Source of the DNA: Auanema rhodensis
Lineage: Eukaryota; Nematoda; Chromadorea; Rhabditida; Rhabditidae
Length of the DNA stretch: 64,000 nt
Direction of reading: 5' to 3'
NCBI GenBank assembly: GCA_964057225.1
Contig: OZ059894.1
Location: 13,030,131-13,094,130, forward strand
The notes beneath the pieces are model-generated. The model ran no database searches, was not told the DNA's origin, and saw only the letters and a list, made by a program, of their open reading frames with translations. Below are positions 11,920-26,175 of this stretch, in pieces. Numbering within the stretch: position 1 is the stretch's first letter; each line of letters opens with the position of its first letter. Position numbers and translations under genes: made by a program.

Positions 11920-14011
11920 CATTTAATCACGTATTTTGAAACAATCTCAAATTTTTACAATAGTTTTGAAACAATTCATTCGTTCATTAAGATTTTAAAC
12001 AGTGAAAAAAAAAAGTTTGAATATTTTGAAACTCAAGAAATAAAACATGAAAATATTTTATATTTTTCCAATTCATTTTACTCCATTTTCTTCATTTAAT
12101 CACGTATTTTGAAACAATCTCATATTTTTACAATAGTTTTGAAACAATTCATTCGTTCATTAAGATTTGAAACATTAAAAACGATCTTAATTTGAATTTT
12201 CTGATACTAAGAAAATAAAACATGGAAATATTTTATAATTTTCCAATTCATTTTACTCCATTTTCTTCATTTAATCACGTATTTTGAAACAATCTCAAAT
12301 TTTTACAATAGTTTTGAAACAATTCATTCGTTCATTAAGATTTTAAACAGTGAAAAAAAAAAGTTTGAATATTTTGAAACTCAAGAAATAAAACAGGAAA
12401 ATATTTTATAATTTTCCAATTCATTTTACTCCATTTTCTTCATTTAATCACGTATTTTGAAACAATCTCATATTTTTACAATAATTTCCAAACAAATCAT
12501 CCAGTTAATAATGTTTTCAACAGTAAAAAAGATATAATTTTGAATATTTTGATACTCAAGAAATAAAACATGAAAATATTTTATAATTTTCCAATTCATT
12601 TTACTCTATTTTCTTCATTTAATCACGTATTTTGAAACAATCTCATATTTTTACAATAGTTTTGAAACAATTCATTCGTTCATTAAGATTTGAAACATTA
12701 AAAACGATCTTAATTTGAATTTTCTGATACTAAGAAAATAAAACATGGAAATATTTTATAATTTTCCAATTCATTTTATTCCATTTTCTTCATTTAATCA
12801 CGTATTTTGAAACAATCTCAAATTTTTACAATAGTTTTGAAACAATTCATTCGTTCATTAAGATTTTAAACAGTGAAAAAAAAAGTTTGAATATTTTGAT
12901 ACTCAAAAAATAAAACATGAAAATATTTTAAAATTTTCCAATTCATTTTACTCTATTTTCTTCATTTAATCATGTTTCTTGGAACAATTTTAAATTTTTA
13001 CAATAATTTCGAAACAAATCATCCAGTTAATAATGTTTTTAACAGTGAAGAAGTTATAATTTCAAATATTTTGATACTCAAAAAAAAAAACATGAAAATA
13101 TTTTATAATTTTTCAATTCATTTTACTCTATTCTCTTCATTAAATCACGTATTTTGAAACAATCTCAAATTTTTACAATAGTTTTGAAACAATTCATTCG
13201 TTCATTAAGATTTTAAACAGTGAAAAAAAAAAGTTTGAATATTTTGAAACTCAAGAAGTAAAACATGAAAATATTTTATAATTTTCCAATTCATTTTACT
13301 CCATTTTCTTCATTTAATCACGTATTTTGAAACAATCTCATATTTTTACAATAGTTTTGAAACAATTCATTCGTTCATTGAGATTTGAAACATTAAAAAC
13401 GATCTTAATTTGAATTTTCTGATACTAAGAAAATAAAACATGGAAATATTTTATAATTTTCCAATTCATTTTATTCCATTTTCTTCATTTAATCACGTAT
13501 TTTGAAACAATCTCAAATTTTTACAATAGTTTTGAAACAATTCATTCGTTCATTAAGATTTTAAACAGTGAAAAAAAAAGTTTGAATATTTTGATACTCA
13601 AAAAATAAAACATGAAAATATTTTAAAATTTTCCAATTCATTTTACTCTATTTTCTTCATTTAATCATGTTTCTTGGAACAATTTTAAATTTTACAATAA
13701 TTTCGAAACAAATCATCCAGTTAATAATGTTTTTAACAGTAAAGTAGATATAATTTTAATTATTTTGATACTCAAAAAATAAAACATGAAAATATTTTAT
13801 AATTTTCCAATTCATTTTACTCTATTTTCTTCATTTAATCATGTTTCTTGGAACAATTTTAAATTTTTACAATAATTTCGAAACAAATCATCCAGTTAAT
13901 AATGTTTTTAACAGTAAAGAAGTTATAATTTCAAATATTTTGATACTCAAAAAAAAAAACATGAAAATATTTTATAATTTTTCAATTCATTTTACTCTAT
14001 TTTCTTCATTA
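11920..14011 (+). repeat. Repeat C, left copy (with T3 A11 variant pair)
   Basis: The block runs from T2/T1 monomers, including the tatatttttcc variant at 12061, into two T3 monomers of the A11 type, 869 bp (five monomers) apart. These create open frames at 12972-13157 and 13841-14026. It matches about 48450-50770 at offset 36531 (36530 after an A-run difference). Shared private variants are atgttttcaacag (12511/49042), cagtgaagaag (13043/49574) and tcaagaagtaaaac (13251/49781). The first half also resembles 3577-4426 of repeat A. The open frames are not regarded as genes. Confidence 0.82.
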
Positions 14012-15710
14012 AATCACGTATTTTGAAACAATCTCAAATTTTTACAATAGTTTTGAAACAATTCATTCGTTCATTAAGATTTTAAACAGTGAAAAAAAAA
14101 AGTTTGAATATTTTGAAACTCAAGAAATAAAACATGAAAATATTTTATAATTTTCCAATTCATTTTACTCCATTTCCTTCATTTAATCACGTATTTTGAA
14201 ACAATCTCATATTTTTACAATAGTTTTGAAACAATTCATTCGTTCATTAAGATTTTAAACAGTGAAAAAAAAAAGTTTGAATATTTTGAAACTCAAGAAA
14301 TAAAACATGAAAATATTTTATAATTTTCCAATTCATTTTACTCCATTTCCTTCATTTAATCACGTATTTTGAAACAATCTCATATTTTTACAATAGTTTT
14401 GAAACAATTCATTCGTTCATTAAGATTTTAAACAGTGAAAAAAAAAAGTTTGAATATTTTGATACTCAAGAAATAAAACATGAAAATATTTTATAATATT
14501 CCAATTCATCTTACTCTATTTTCTTCATTTAATCACGTATTTTGAAACAATCTCATATTTTTACAATAGTTTTGAAACAATTAATTCGTTCATTAAGATT
14601 TGAAACATTGAAAACGATCTTAATTTGAATTTTCTGATACTAAGAAAATAAAACATGGAAATATTTTATAATTTTCCAATTCATTTTACTCCATTTTCTT
14701 CATTTAATCACGTATTTTGAAACAATCTCAAATTTTTACAATAGTTTTGAAACAATTCATTCGTTCTGTAAGATTTTAAACAGTGAAAAAAAAAAGTTTA
14801 AATATTTTGATACTCAAGAAATAAAACATGAAAATATTTTATAATTTTCCAATTCATTTTGCTCCATTTTCTTCATTTAATCACGTATTTTGAAACAATC
14901 TCATATTTTTACAATAGTTTTGAAACAATTCATTCGTTCATTGAGATTTGAAACATTAAAAACGATCTTAATTTGAATTTTCTGATACTAAAAAAATAAA
15001 ACATGGAAATATTTTATAATTTTCCAATTCATTTTACTCCATTTTCTTCATTTAATCACGTATTTTGAAACAATCTCATATTTTTACAATAGTTTTGAAA
15101 CAATTCATTCGTTCATTAAGATTTTAAACAGTGAAAAAAAAAAGTTTGAATATTTTGAAACTCAAGAAATAAAACATGAAAATATTTTATAATTTTCCAA
15201 TTCATTTTACTCCATTTTCTTCATTTAATCACGTATTTTGAAACAATCTCATATTTTTACAATAGTTTTGAAACAATTCATTCGTTCATTAAGATTTTAA
15301 ACAGTGAAAAAAAAAAGTTTGAATATTTTGAAACTCAAGAAATAAAACATGAAAATATTTTATAATTTTCCAATTCATTTTACTCCATTTTCTTCATTTA
15401 ATCACGTATTTTGAATTAATCTCATATTTTTACAATAGTTTTGAAACAATTCATTCGTTCATTAAGATTTTAAACAGTGAAAAAAAAAAGTTTGAATATT
15501 TTGATACTCAAGAAATAAAACATGAAAATATTTCATAATTTTCCAATTCATTTTACTCTATTTTCTTCATTTAATCATGTTTCTTGGAACAATTTTAAAT
15601 TTTTACAATAGTTTTGAAACAATTCATTCGTTCATTAAGATTTTAAACAGTGAAAAAAAAAAGTTTGAATATTTTGATACTCAAGAAATAAAACATGAAA
15701 ATATTTTATA
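14012..15710 (+). repeat. Repeat M, copy 1, proximal part
   Basis: This segment recurs at 22190 onward (offset 8178) and 27582 onward (offset 13570). Diagnostic variants are catttccttc (14171/22349), ccaattcatcttactc (14501/22679/28071) and ttgaattaatctc (GAATTA at 15413/23591/28983). The match between copies 1 and 2 continues to about 16970. Confidence 0.85.
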
Positions 15711-18497
15711 ATTTTCCAATTCATTTTACTCTATTTTCTTCATTTAATCATGTTTCTTGGAACAATTTTAAATTTTTACAATAATTTTGAAACAAATCAT
15801 TCATTTAATAATGTTTTTAACAGTAAAGAAGATATAATTTCAAATATTTTGATACTCAAAAAATAAAACATGAAAATATTTTAAAATTTTCCAATTCATT
15901 TTACTCTATTTTCTTCATTTAATCATGTTTCTTGGAACAATTTTAAATTTTACAATAATTTCGAAACAAATCATCCAGTTAATAATGTTTTTAACAGTAA
16001 AGTAGATATTATTTTAATTATTTTGATACTCAAAAAATAAAACATGAAAATATTTTATAATTTTCCAATTCATTTTACTCTATTTTCTTCATTTAATCAC
16101 GTATTTTGAAACAATCTCAAATTTTTACAATAGTTTTGAAACAATTCATTCGTTCATTAAGATTTTAAACAGTGAAAAAAAAAAGTTTGAATATTTTGAT
16201 ACTCAAGAAATAAAACATGAAAATATTTTATAATATTCCAATTCATTTTACTCTATTTTCTTCATTTAATCACGTATTTTGAAACAATCTCATATTTTTA
16301 CAATAGTTTCGAAACAATTAATTCGTTCATTAAGATTTGAAACATTAAAAACGATCTTAATTTGAATTTTCTGATACTAAGAAAATAAAACATGGAAATA
16401 TTTTATAATTTTCCAATTCATTTTACTCCATTTTCTTTATTTAATCACGTATTTTGAAACAATCTCAAATTTTTACAATAGTTTTGAAACAATTCATTCG
16501 TTCTGTAAGATTTTAAACAGTGAAAAAAAAAAGTTTAAATATTTTGATACTCAAGAAATAAAACATGAAAATATTTTATAATTTTCCAATTCATTTTGCT
16601 CCATTTTCTTCATTTAATCACGTATTTTGAAACAATCTCATATTTTTACAATAATTTCCAAACAAATCATCCAGTTAATAATGTTTTTAACAGTAAAAAA
16701 GATATAATTCTGAATATTTCGATACTCAAGAAATAAAAAATGAAAATATTTTATAATTTTCCAATTCATTTTACTCCATTTTCTTCATTTAATCACGTAT
16801 TTTGAAACAATCTCATATTTTTACAATAGTTTTGAAACAATTCATTCGTTCATTAAGATTTGAAACATTAAAAACGATCTTAATTTGAATTTTCTGATAC
16901 TAAGAAAATAAAACATGGAAATATTTTATAATTTTCCAATTCATTTTACTCCATTTTCTTCATTTAATCATGTTTCTTGGAACAATTTTAAATTTTTACA
17001 ATAATTTTGAAACAAATCATTCATTTAATTATGTTTTTAACAGTAAAGAAGATATAATTTCAAATATTTTGATACTCAAAAAATGAAACATGAAAATATT
17101 TTAAAATTTTCCAATTCATTTTACTCTATTTTCTTCATTTAATCATGTTTCTTGGAACAATTTTAAATTTTACAATAATTTCGAAACAAATCATCCAGTT
17201 AATAATGTTTTTAACAGTAAAGTAGATATAATTTTAATTATTTTGATACTCAAAAAATAAAACATGAAAATATTTTATAATTTTCCAATTCATTTTACTC
17301 TATTTTCTTCATTTAATCACGTATTTTGAAACAATCTCAAATTTTTACAATAGTTTTGAAACAATTCATTCGTTCATTAAGATTTTAAACAGTGAAAAAA
17401 AAAAGTTTGAATATTTTGATACTCAAGAAATAAAACATGAAAATATTTTATAATATTCCAATTCATTTTACTCTATTTTCTTCATTTAATCACGTATTTT
17501 GAAACAATCTCATATTTTTACAATAGTTTTGAAACAATTAATTCGTTCATTAAGATTTGAAACATTAAAAACGATCTTAATTTGAATTTTCTGATACTAA
17601 GAAAATAAAACATGGAAATATTTTATAATTTTCCAATTCATTTTACTCCATTTTCTTCATTTAATCACGTATTTTGAAACAATCTCAAATTTTTACAATA
17701 GTTTTGAAACAATTCATTCGTTCTGTAAGATTTTAAACAGTGAAAAAAAAAAGTTTAAATATTTTGATACTCAAGAAATAAAACATGAAAATATTTTATA
17801 ATTTTCCAATTCATTTTGCTCCATTTTCTTCATTTAATCACGTATTTTGAAACAATCTCATATTTTTACAATAATTTCCAAACAAATCATCCAGTTAATA
17901 ATGTTTTTAACAGTAAAAAAGATATAATTTTGAATATTTTGATACTCAAGAAATAAAAAATGAAAATATTTTATAATTTTCCAATTCATTTTACTCCATT
18001 TTCTTCATTTAATCACGTATTTTGAAACAATCTCATATTTTTACAATAGTTTTGAAACAATTCATTCGTTCATTAAGATTTGAAACATTAAAAACGATCT
18101 TAATTTGAATTTTCTGATACTAAGAAAATAAAACATGGAAATATTTTATAATTTTCCAATTCATTTTATTCCATTTTCTTCATTTAATCACGTATTTTGA
18201 AACAATCTCAAATTTTTACAATAGTTTTGAAACAATTCATTCGTTCATTAAGATTTTAAACAGTGAAAAAAAAAGTTTGAATATTTTGATACTCAAGAAA
18301 TAAAACATGAAAATATTTTATAATTTTCCAATTCATTTTACTCTATTTTCTTCATTTAATCATGTTTCTTGGAACATTTTTAAATTTTTACAATAATTTT
18401 GAAACAAATCATTCATTCAATAATGTTTTTAACAGTAAAGAAGATATAATTTCAAATATTTTGATACTCAAAAAATAAAACATGAAAATATTTTAAA
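15711..18497 (+). repeat. Repeat N, copy 1 (2787-bp, 16-monomer unit)
   Basis: This is a 16-monomer higher-order unit, immediately followed by a second copy at an offset of exactly 2787 bp. Checked markers are agatatt (16004/18791), gatataattctga (16701/19488), tcatttaattatg (17021/19808) and ggaacattttta (18371/21158). A difference is cttta at about 16436 versus cttca in copy 2. The unit contains T5 monomers with aataattttgaaac, T4, T2 and T1 monomers, and T6 monomers whose next unit starts aaaatg rather than acatg. Confidence 0.88.
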
Positions 18498-21281
18498 ATT
18501 TTCCAATTCATTTTACTCTATTTTCTTCATTTAATCATGTTTCTTGGAACAATTTTAAATTTTTACAATAATTTTGAAACAAATCATTCATTTAATAATG
18601 TTTTTAACAGTAAAGAAGATATAATTTCAAATATTTTGATACTCAAAAAATAAAACATGAAAATATTTTAAAATTTTCCAATTCATTTTACTCTATTTTC
18701 TTCATTTAATCATGTTTCTTGGAACAATTTTAAATTTTACAATAATTTCGAAACAAATCATCCAGTTAATAATGTTTTTAACAGTAAAGTAGATATTATT
18801 TTAATTATTTTGATACTCAAAAAATAAAACATGAAAATATTTTATAATTTTCCAATTCATTTTACTCTATTTTCTTCATTTAATCACGTATTTTGAAACA
18901 ATCTCAAATTTTTACAATAGTTTTGAAACAATTCATTCGTTCATTAAGATTTTAAACAGTGAAAAAAAAAAGTTTGAATATTTTGATACTCAAGAAATAA
19001 AACATGAAAATATTTTATAATATTCCAATTCATTTTACTCTATTTTCTTCATTTAATCACGTATTTTGAAACAATCTCATATTTTTACAATAGTTTCGAA
19101 ACAATTAATTCGTTCATTAAGATTTGAAACATTAAAAACGATCTTAATTTGAATTTTCTGATACTAAGAAAATAAAACATGGAAATATTTTATAATTTTC
19201 CAATTCATTTTACTCCATTTTCTTCATTTAATCACGTATTTTGAAACAATCTCAAATTTTTACAATAGTTTTGAAACAATTCATTCGTTCTGTAAGATTT
19301 TAAACAGTGAAAAAAAAAAGTTTAAATATTTTGATACTCAAGAAATAAAACATGAAAATATTTTATAATTTTCCAATTCATTTTGCTCCATTTTCTTCAT
19401 TTAATCACGTATTTTGAAACAATCTCATATTTTTACAATAATTTCCAAACAAATCATCCAGTTAATAATGTTTTTAACAGTAAAAAAGATATAATTCTGA
19501 ATATTTCGATACTCAAGAAATAAAAAATGAAAATATTTTATAATTTTCCAATTCATTTTACTCCATTTTCTTCATTTAATCACGTATTTTGAAACAATCT
19601 CATATTTTTACAATAGTTTTGAAACAATTCATTCGTTCATTAAGATTTGAAACATTAAAAACGATCTTAATTTGAATTTTCTGATACTAAGAAAATAAAA
19701 CATGGAAATATTTTATAATTTTCCAATTCATTTTACTCCATTTTCTTCATTTAATCATGTTTCTTGGAACAATTTTAAATTTTTACAATAATTTTGAAAC
19801 AAATCATTCATTTAATTATGTTTTTAACAGTAAAGAAGATATAATTTCAAATATTTTGATACTCAAAAAATGAAACATGAAAATATTTTAAAATTTTCCA
19901 ATTCATTTTACTCTATTTTCTTCATTTAATCATGTTTCTTGGAACAATTTTAAATTTTACAATAATTTCGAAACAAATCATCCAGTTAATAATGTTTTTA
20001 ACAGTAAAGTAGATATAATTTTAATTATTTTGATACTCAAAAAATAAAACATGAAAATATTTTATAATTTTCCAATTCATTTTACTCTATTTTCTTCATT
20101 TAATCACGTATTTTGAAACAATCTCAAATTTTTACAATAGTTTTGAAACAATTCATTCGTTCATTAAGATTTTAAACAGTGAAAAAAAAAAGTTTGAATA
20201 TTTTGATACTCAAGAAATAAAACATGAAAATATTTTATAATATTCCAATTCATTTTACTCTATTTTCTTCATTTAATCACGTATTTTGAAACAATCTCAT
20301 ATTTTTACAATAGTTTTGAAACAATTAATTCGTTCATTAAGATTTGAAACATTAAAAACGATCTTAATTTGAATTTTCTGATACTAAGAAAATAAAACAT
20401 GGAAATATTTTATAATTTTCCAATTCATTTTACTCCATTTTCTTCATTTAATCACGTATTTTGAAACAATCTCAAATTTTTACAATAGTTTTGAAACAAT
20501 TCATTCGTTCTGTAAGATTTTAAACAGTGAAAAAAAAAAGTTTAAATATTTTGATACTCAAGAAATAAAACATGAAAATATTTTATAATTTTCCAATTCA
20601 TTTTGCTCCATTTTCTTCATTTAATCACGTATTTTGAAACAATCTCATATTTTTACAATAATTTCCAAACAAATCATCCAGTTAATAATGTTTTTAACAG
20701 TAAAAAAGATATAATTTTGAATATTTTGATACTCAAGAAATAAAAAATGAAAATATTTTATAATTTTCCAATTCATTTTACTCCATTTTCTTCATTTAAT
20801 CACGTATTTTGAAACAATCTCATATTTTTACAATAGTTTTGAAACAATTCATTCGTTCATTAAGATTTGAAACATTAAAAACGATCTTAATTTGAATTTT
20901 CTGATACTAAGAAAATAAAACATGGAAATATTTTATAATTTTCCAATTCATTTTATTCCATTTTCTTCATTTAATCACGTATTTTGAAACAATCTCAAAT
21001 TTTTACAATAGTTTTGAAACAATTCATTCGTTCATTAAGATTTTAAACAGTGAAAAAAAAAGTTTGAATATTTTGATACTCAAGAAATAAAACATGAAAA
21101 TATTTTATAATTTTCCAATTCATTTTACTCTATTTTCTTCATTTAATCATGTTTCTTGGAACATTTTTAAATTTTTACAATAATTTTGAAACAAATCATT
21201 CATTCAATAATGTTTTTAACAGTAAAGAAGATATAATTTCAAATATTTTGATACTCAAAAAATAAAACATGAAAATATTTT
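18498..21281 (+). repeat. Repeat N, copy 2 (2787-bp unit)
   Basis: This is a direct tandem duplicate of 15711-18497. It starts where tttaaaattttcc replaces tttataattttcc and ends at the corresponding point one unit later, so the pair is a clean single-step duplication in register. Confidence 0.88.
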
Positions 21282-22189
21282 ATAATTTTCCAATTCATTT
21301 TACTCTATTTTCTTCATTTAATCATGTTTCTTGGAACAATTTTAAATTTTTACAATAATTTCGAAACAAATCATCCAGTTAATAATGTTTTTGACAGTAA
21401 AGAAGTTATAATTTCAAATATTTTGATACTCAAAAAAAAAAACATGAAAATATTTTATAATTTTCCAATTCATTTTACTCTATTTTCTTCATTAAATCAC
21501 GTATTTTGAAACAATCTCAAATTTTTACAATAGTTTTGAAACAATTCATTCGTTCATTAAGATTTTAAACAGTGAAAAAAAAAAGTTTGAATATTTTGAA
21601 ACTCAAGAAATAAAACATGAAAATATTTTATAATTTTCCAATTCATTTTACTCCATTTTCTTCATTTAATCACGTATTTTGAAACAATCTCATATTTTTA
21701 CAATAGTTTTGAAACAATTCATTCGTTCATTGAGATTTGAAACATTAAAAACGATCTTAATTTGAATTTTCTGATACTAAAAAAATAAAACATGAAAATA
21801 TTTTATAATTTTCCAATTCATTTTACTCTATTTTCTTCATTAAATCACGTATTTTGAAACAATCTCAAATTTTTACAATAGTTTTGAAACAATTCATTCG
21901 TTCATTAAGATTTTAAACAGTGAAAAAAAAAGTTTGAATATTTTGATACTCAAAAAATAAAACATGAAAATATTTTAAAATTTTCCAATTCATTTTACTC
22001 TATTTTCTTCATTTAATCATGTTTCTTGGAACAATCTCATATTTTTACAATAGTTTTGAAACAATTCATTCGTTCATTGAGATTTGAAACATTAAAAACG
22101 ATCTTAAGTTGAATTTTCTGATACTAAAAAAATAAAACATGGAAATATTTTATAATTTTCCAATTCATTTTACTCCATTTTCTACATTT
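21282..22189 (+). repeat. Five-monomer block with T3 A11 variant
   Basis: It contains one T3 monomer with the A11 run (open frame 21324-21509). Compared with the copies near 13 and 40 kb it has gttttgacag instead of gttttaacag. Then come T2, T1 and a mosaic monomer at about 22021 that joins catgtttcttggaac to aatctcatatttttac. The whole block recurs 5392 bp downstream (26674-27581), including the mosaic at about 27413. The tctacattt variant sits at the end. Confidence 0.82.
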
Positions 22190-25148
22190 AATCACGTATT
22201 TTGAAACAATCTCAAATTTTTACAATAGTTTTGAAACAATTCATTCGTTCATTAAGATTTTAAACAGTGAAAAAAAAAAGTTTGAATATTTTGAAACTCA
22301 AGAAATAAAACATGAAAATATTTTATAATTTTCCAATTCATTTTACTCCATTTCCTTCATTTAATCACGTATTTTGAAACAATCTCATATTTTTACAATA
22401 GTTTTGAAACAATTCATTCGTTCATTAAGATTTTAAACAGTGAAAAAAAAAAGTTTGAATATTTTGAAACTCAAGAAATAAAACATGAAAATATTTTATA
22501 ATTTTCCAATTCATTTTACTCCATTTCCTTCATTTAATCACGTATTTTGAAACAATCTCATATTTTTACAATAGTTTTGAAACAATTCATTCGTTCATTA
22601 AGATTTTAAACAGTGAAAAAAAAAAGTTTGAATATTTTGATACTCAAGAAATAAAACATGAAAATATTTTATAATATTCCAATTCATCTTACTCTATTTT
22701 CTTCATTTAATCACGTATTTTGAAACAATCTCATATTTTTACAATAGTTTTGAAACAATTAATTCGTTCATTAAGATTTGAAACATTGAAAACGATCTTA
22801 ATTTGAATTTTCTGATACTAAGAAAATAAAACATGGAAATATTTTATAATTTTCCAATTCATTTTACTCCATTTTCTTCATTTAATCACGTATTTTGAAA
22901 CAATCTCAAATTTTTACAATAGTTTTGAAACAATTCATTCGTTCTGTAAGATTTTAAACAGTGAAAAAAAAAAGTTTAAATATTTTGATACTCAAGAAAT
23001 AAAACATGAAAATATTTTATAATTTTCCAATTCATTTTGCTCCATTTTCTTCATTTAATCACGTATTTTGAAACAATCTCATATTTTTACAATAGTTTTG
23101 AAACAATTCATTCGTTCATTGAGATTTGAAACATTAAAAACGATCTTAATTTGAATTTTCTGATACTAAAAAAATAAAACATGGAAATATTTTATAATTT
23201 TCCAATTCATTTTACTCCATTTTCTTCATTTAATCACGTATTTTGAAACAATCTCATATTTTTACAATAGTTTTGAAACAATTCATTCGTTCATTAAGAT
23301 TTTAAACAGTGAAAAAAAAAAGTTTGAATATTTTGAAACTCAAGAAATAAAACATGAAAATATTTTATAATTTTCCAATTCATTTTACTCCATTTTCTTC
23401 ATTTAATCACGTATTTTGAAACAATCTCATATTTTTACAATAGTTTTGAAACAATTCATTCGTTCATTAAGATTTTAAACAGTGAAAAAAAAAAGTTTGA
23501 ATATTTTGAAACTCAAGAAATAAAACATGAAAATATTTTATAATTTTCCAATTCATTTTACTCCATTTTCTTCATTTAATCACGTATTTTGAATTAATCT
23601 CATATTTTTACAATAGTTTTGAAACAATTCATTCGTTCATTAAGATTTTAAACAGTGAAAAAAAAAAGTTTGAATATTTTGATACTCAAGAAATAAAACA
23701 TGAAAATATTTCATAATTTTCCAATTCATTTTACTCTATTTTCTTCATTTAATCATGTTTCTTGGAACAATTTTAAATTTTTACAATAGTTTTGAAACAA
23801 TTCATTCGTTCATTAAGATTTTAAACAGTGAAAAAAAAAAGTTTGAATATTTTGATACTCAAGAAATAAAACATGAAAATATTTTATAATTTTCCAATTC
23901 ATTTTACTCTATTTTCTTCATTTAATCATGTTTCTTGGAACAATTTTAAATTTTTACAATAATTTTGAAACAAATCATTCATTTAATAATGTTTTTAACA
24001 GTAAAGAAGATATAATTTCAAATATTTTGATACTCAAAAAATAAAACATGAAAATATTTTAAAATTTTCCAATTCATTTTACTCTATTTTCTTCATTTAA
24101 TCATGTTTCTTGGAACAATTTTAAATTTTACAATAATTTCGAAACAAATCATCCAGTTAATAATGTTTTTAACAGTAAAGTAGATATTATTTTAATTATT
24201 TTGATACTCAAAAAATAAAACATGAAAATATTTTATAATTTTCCAATTCATTTTACTCTATTTTCTTCATTTAATCACGTATTTTGAAACAATCTCAAAT
24301 TTTTACAATAGTTTTGAAACAATTCATTCGTTCATTAAGATTTTAAACAGTGAAAAAAAAAAGTTTGAATATTTTGATACTCAAGAAATAAAACATGAAA
24401 ATATTTTATAATATTCCAATTCATTTTACTCTATTTTCTTCATTTAATCACGTATTTTGAAACAATCTCATATTTTTACAATAGTTTCGAAACAATTAAT
24501 TCGTTCATTAAGATTTGAAACATTAAAAACGATCTTAATTTGAATTTTCTGATACTAAGAAAATAAAACATGGAAATATTTTATAATTTTCCAATTCATT
24601 TTACTCCATTTTCTTCATTTAATCACGTATTTTGAAACAATCTCAAATTTTTACAATAGTTTTGAAACAATTCATTCGTTCTGTAAGATTTTAAACAGTG
24701 AAAAAAAAAAGTTTAAATATTTTGATACTCAAGAAATAAAACATGAAAATATTTTATAATTTTCCAATTCATTTTGCTCCATTTTCTTCATTTAATCACG
24801 TATTTTGAAACAATCTCATATTTTTACAATAATTTCCAAACAAATCATCCAGTTAATAATGTTTTTAACAGTAAAAAAGATATAATTCTGAATATTTCGA
24901 TACTCAAGAAATAAAAAATGAAAATATTTTATAATTTTCCAATTCATTTTACTCCATTTTCTTCATTTAATCACGTATTTTGAAACAATCTCATATTTTT
25001 ACAATAGTTTTGAAACAATTCATTCGTTCATTAAGATTTGAAACATTAAAAACGATCTTAATTTGAATTTTCTGATACTAAGAAAATAAAACATGGAAAT
25101 ATTTTATAATTTTCCAATTCATTTTACTCCATTTTCTTCATTTAATCA
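22190..25148 (+). repeat. Repeat M, copy 2 (part of a 31-monomer, 5392-bp unit)
   Basis: It is homologous to 14012-16970 (offset 8178) and to 27582-30540 (offset 5392). The 5392-bp homology is longer than this block, running from about 20784 to 25148. It stops where this copy reads tttcttggaaaaatttt and the downstream copy reads tttcttggaacaatttt. Confidence 0.86.
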
Positions 25149-26175
25149 TGTTTCTTGGAAAAATTTTAAATTTTTACAATAATTTCGAAACAAATCATTC
25201 ATTTAATAATGTTTTTAACAGTAAAGAAGATATAATTTTAAATATTTTGATACTCAAAAAATAAAACATGAAAATATTTTATAATTTTCCAATTCATTTT
25301 ACTCTATTTTCTTCATTTAATCATGTTTCTTGGAACAATTTTAAATTTTTACAATAATTTCGAAACAAATCATCCAGTTAATAATGTTTTTAACAGTAAA
25401 GTAGATATAATTTTAATTATTTTGATACTCAAAAAATAAAACATGAAAATATTTTATAATTTTCCAATTCATTTTACTCTATTTTCTTCATTTAATCACG
25501 TATTTTGAAACAATCTCAAATTTTTACAATAGTTTTGAAACAATTCATTCGTTCATTAAGATTTTAAACAGTGAAAAAAAAAAGTTTGAATATTTTGAAA
25601 CTCAAGAAATAAAACATGAAAATATTTTATATTTTTCCAATTCATTTTACTCCATTTTCTTCATTTAATCACGTATTTTGAAACAATCTCATATTTTTAC
25701 AATAGTTTTGAAACAATTCATTCGTTCATTAAGATTTGAAACATTAAAAACGATCTTAATTTGAATTTTCTGATACTAAGAAAATAAAACATGGAAATAT
25801 TTTATAATTTTCCAATTCATTTTACTCCATTTTCTTCATTTAATCACGTATTTTGAAACAATCTCAAATTTTTACAATAGTTTTGAAACAATTCATTCGT
25901 TCATTAAGATTTTAAACAGTGAAAAAAAAAAGTTTGAATATTTTGAAACTCAAGAAATAAAACAGGAAAATATTTTATAATTTTCCAATTCATTTTACTC
26001 CATTTTCTTCATTTAATCACGTATTTTGAAACAATCTCATATTTTTACAATAATTTCCAAACAAATCATCCAGTTAATAATGTTTTTAACAGTAAAAAAG
26101 ATATAATTTTGAATATTTTGATACTCAAGAAATAAAACATGAAAATATTTTATAATTTTCCAATTCATTTTACTC
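25149..26175 (+). repeat. Repeat A-like fragment (matches ~3040-4230)
   Basis: From the ggaaaaatttt variant at about 25157 the sequence follows repeat A copy 1 from about 3047 (offset 22109). After loss of one T4 monomer it continues at offset 21935, shown by tttatatttt at 3691/25626. A repeat A segment is therefore embedded between two copies of the 31-monomer unit. Confidence 0.8.
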
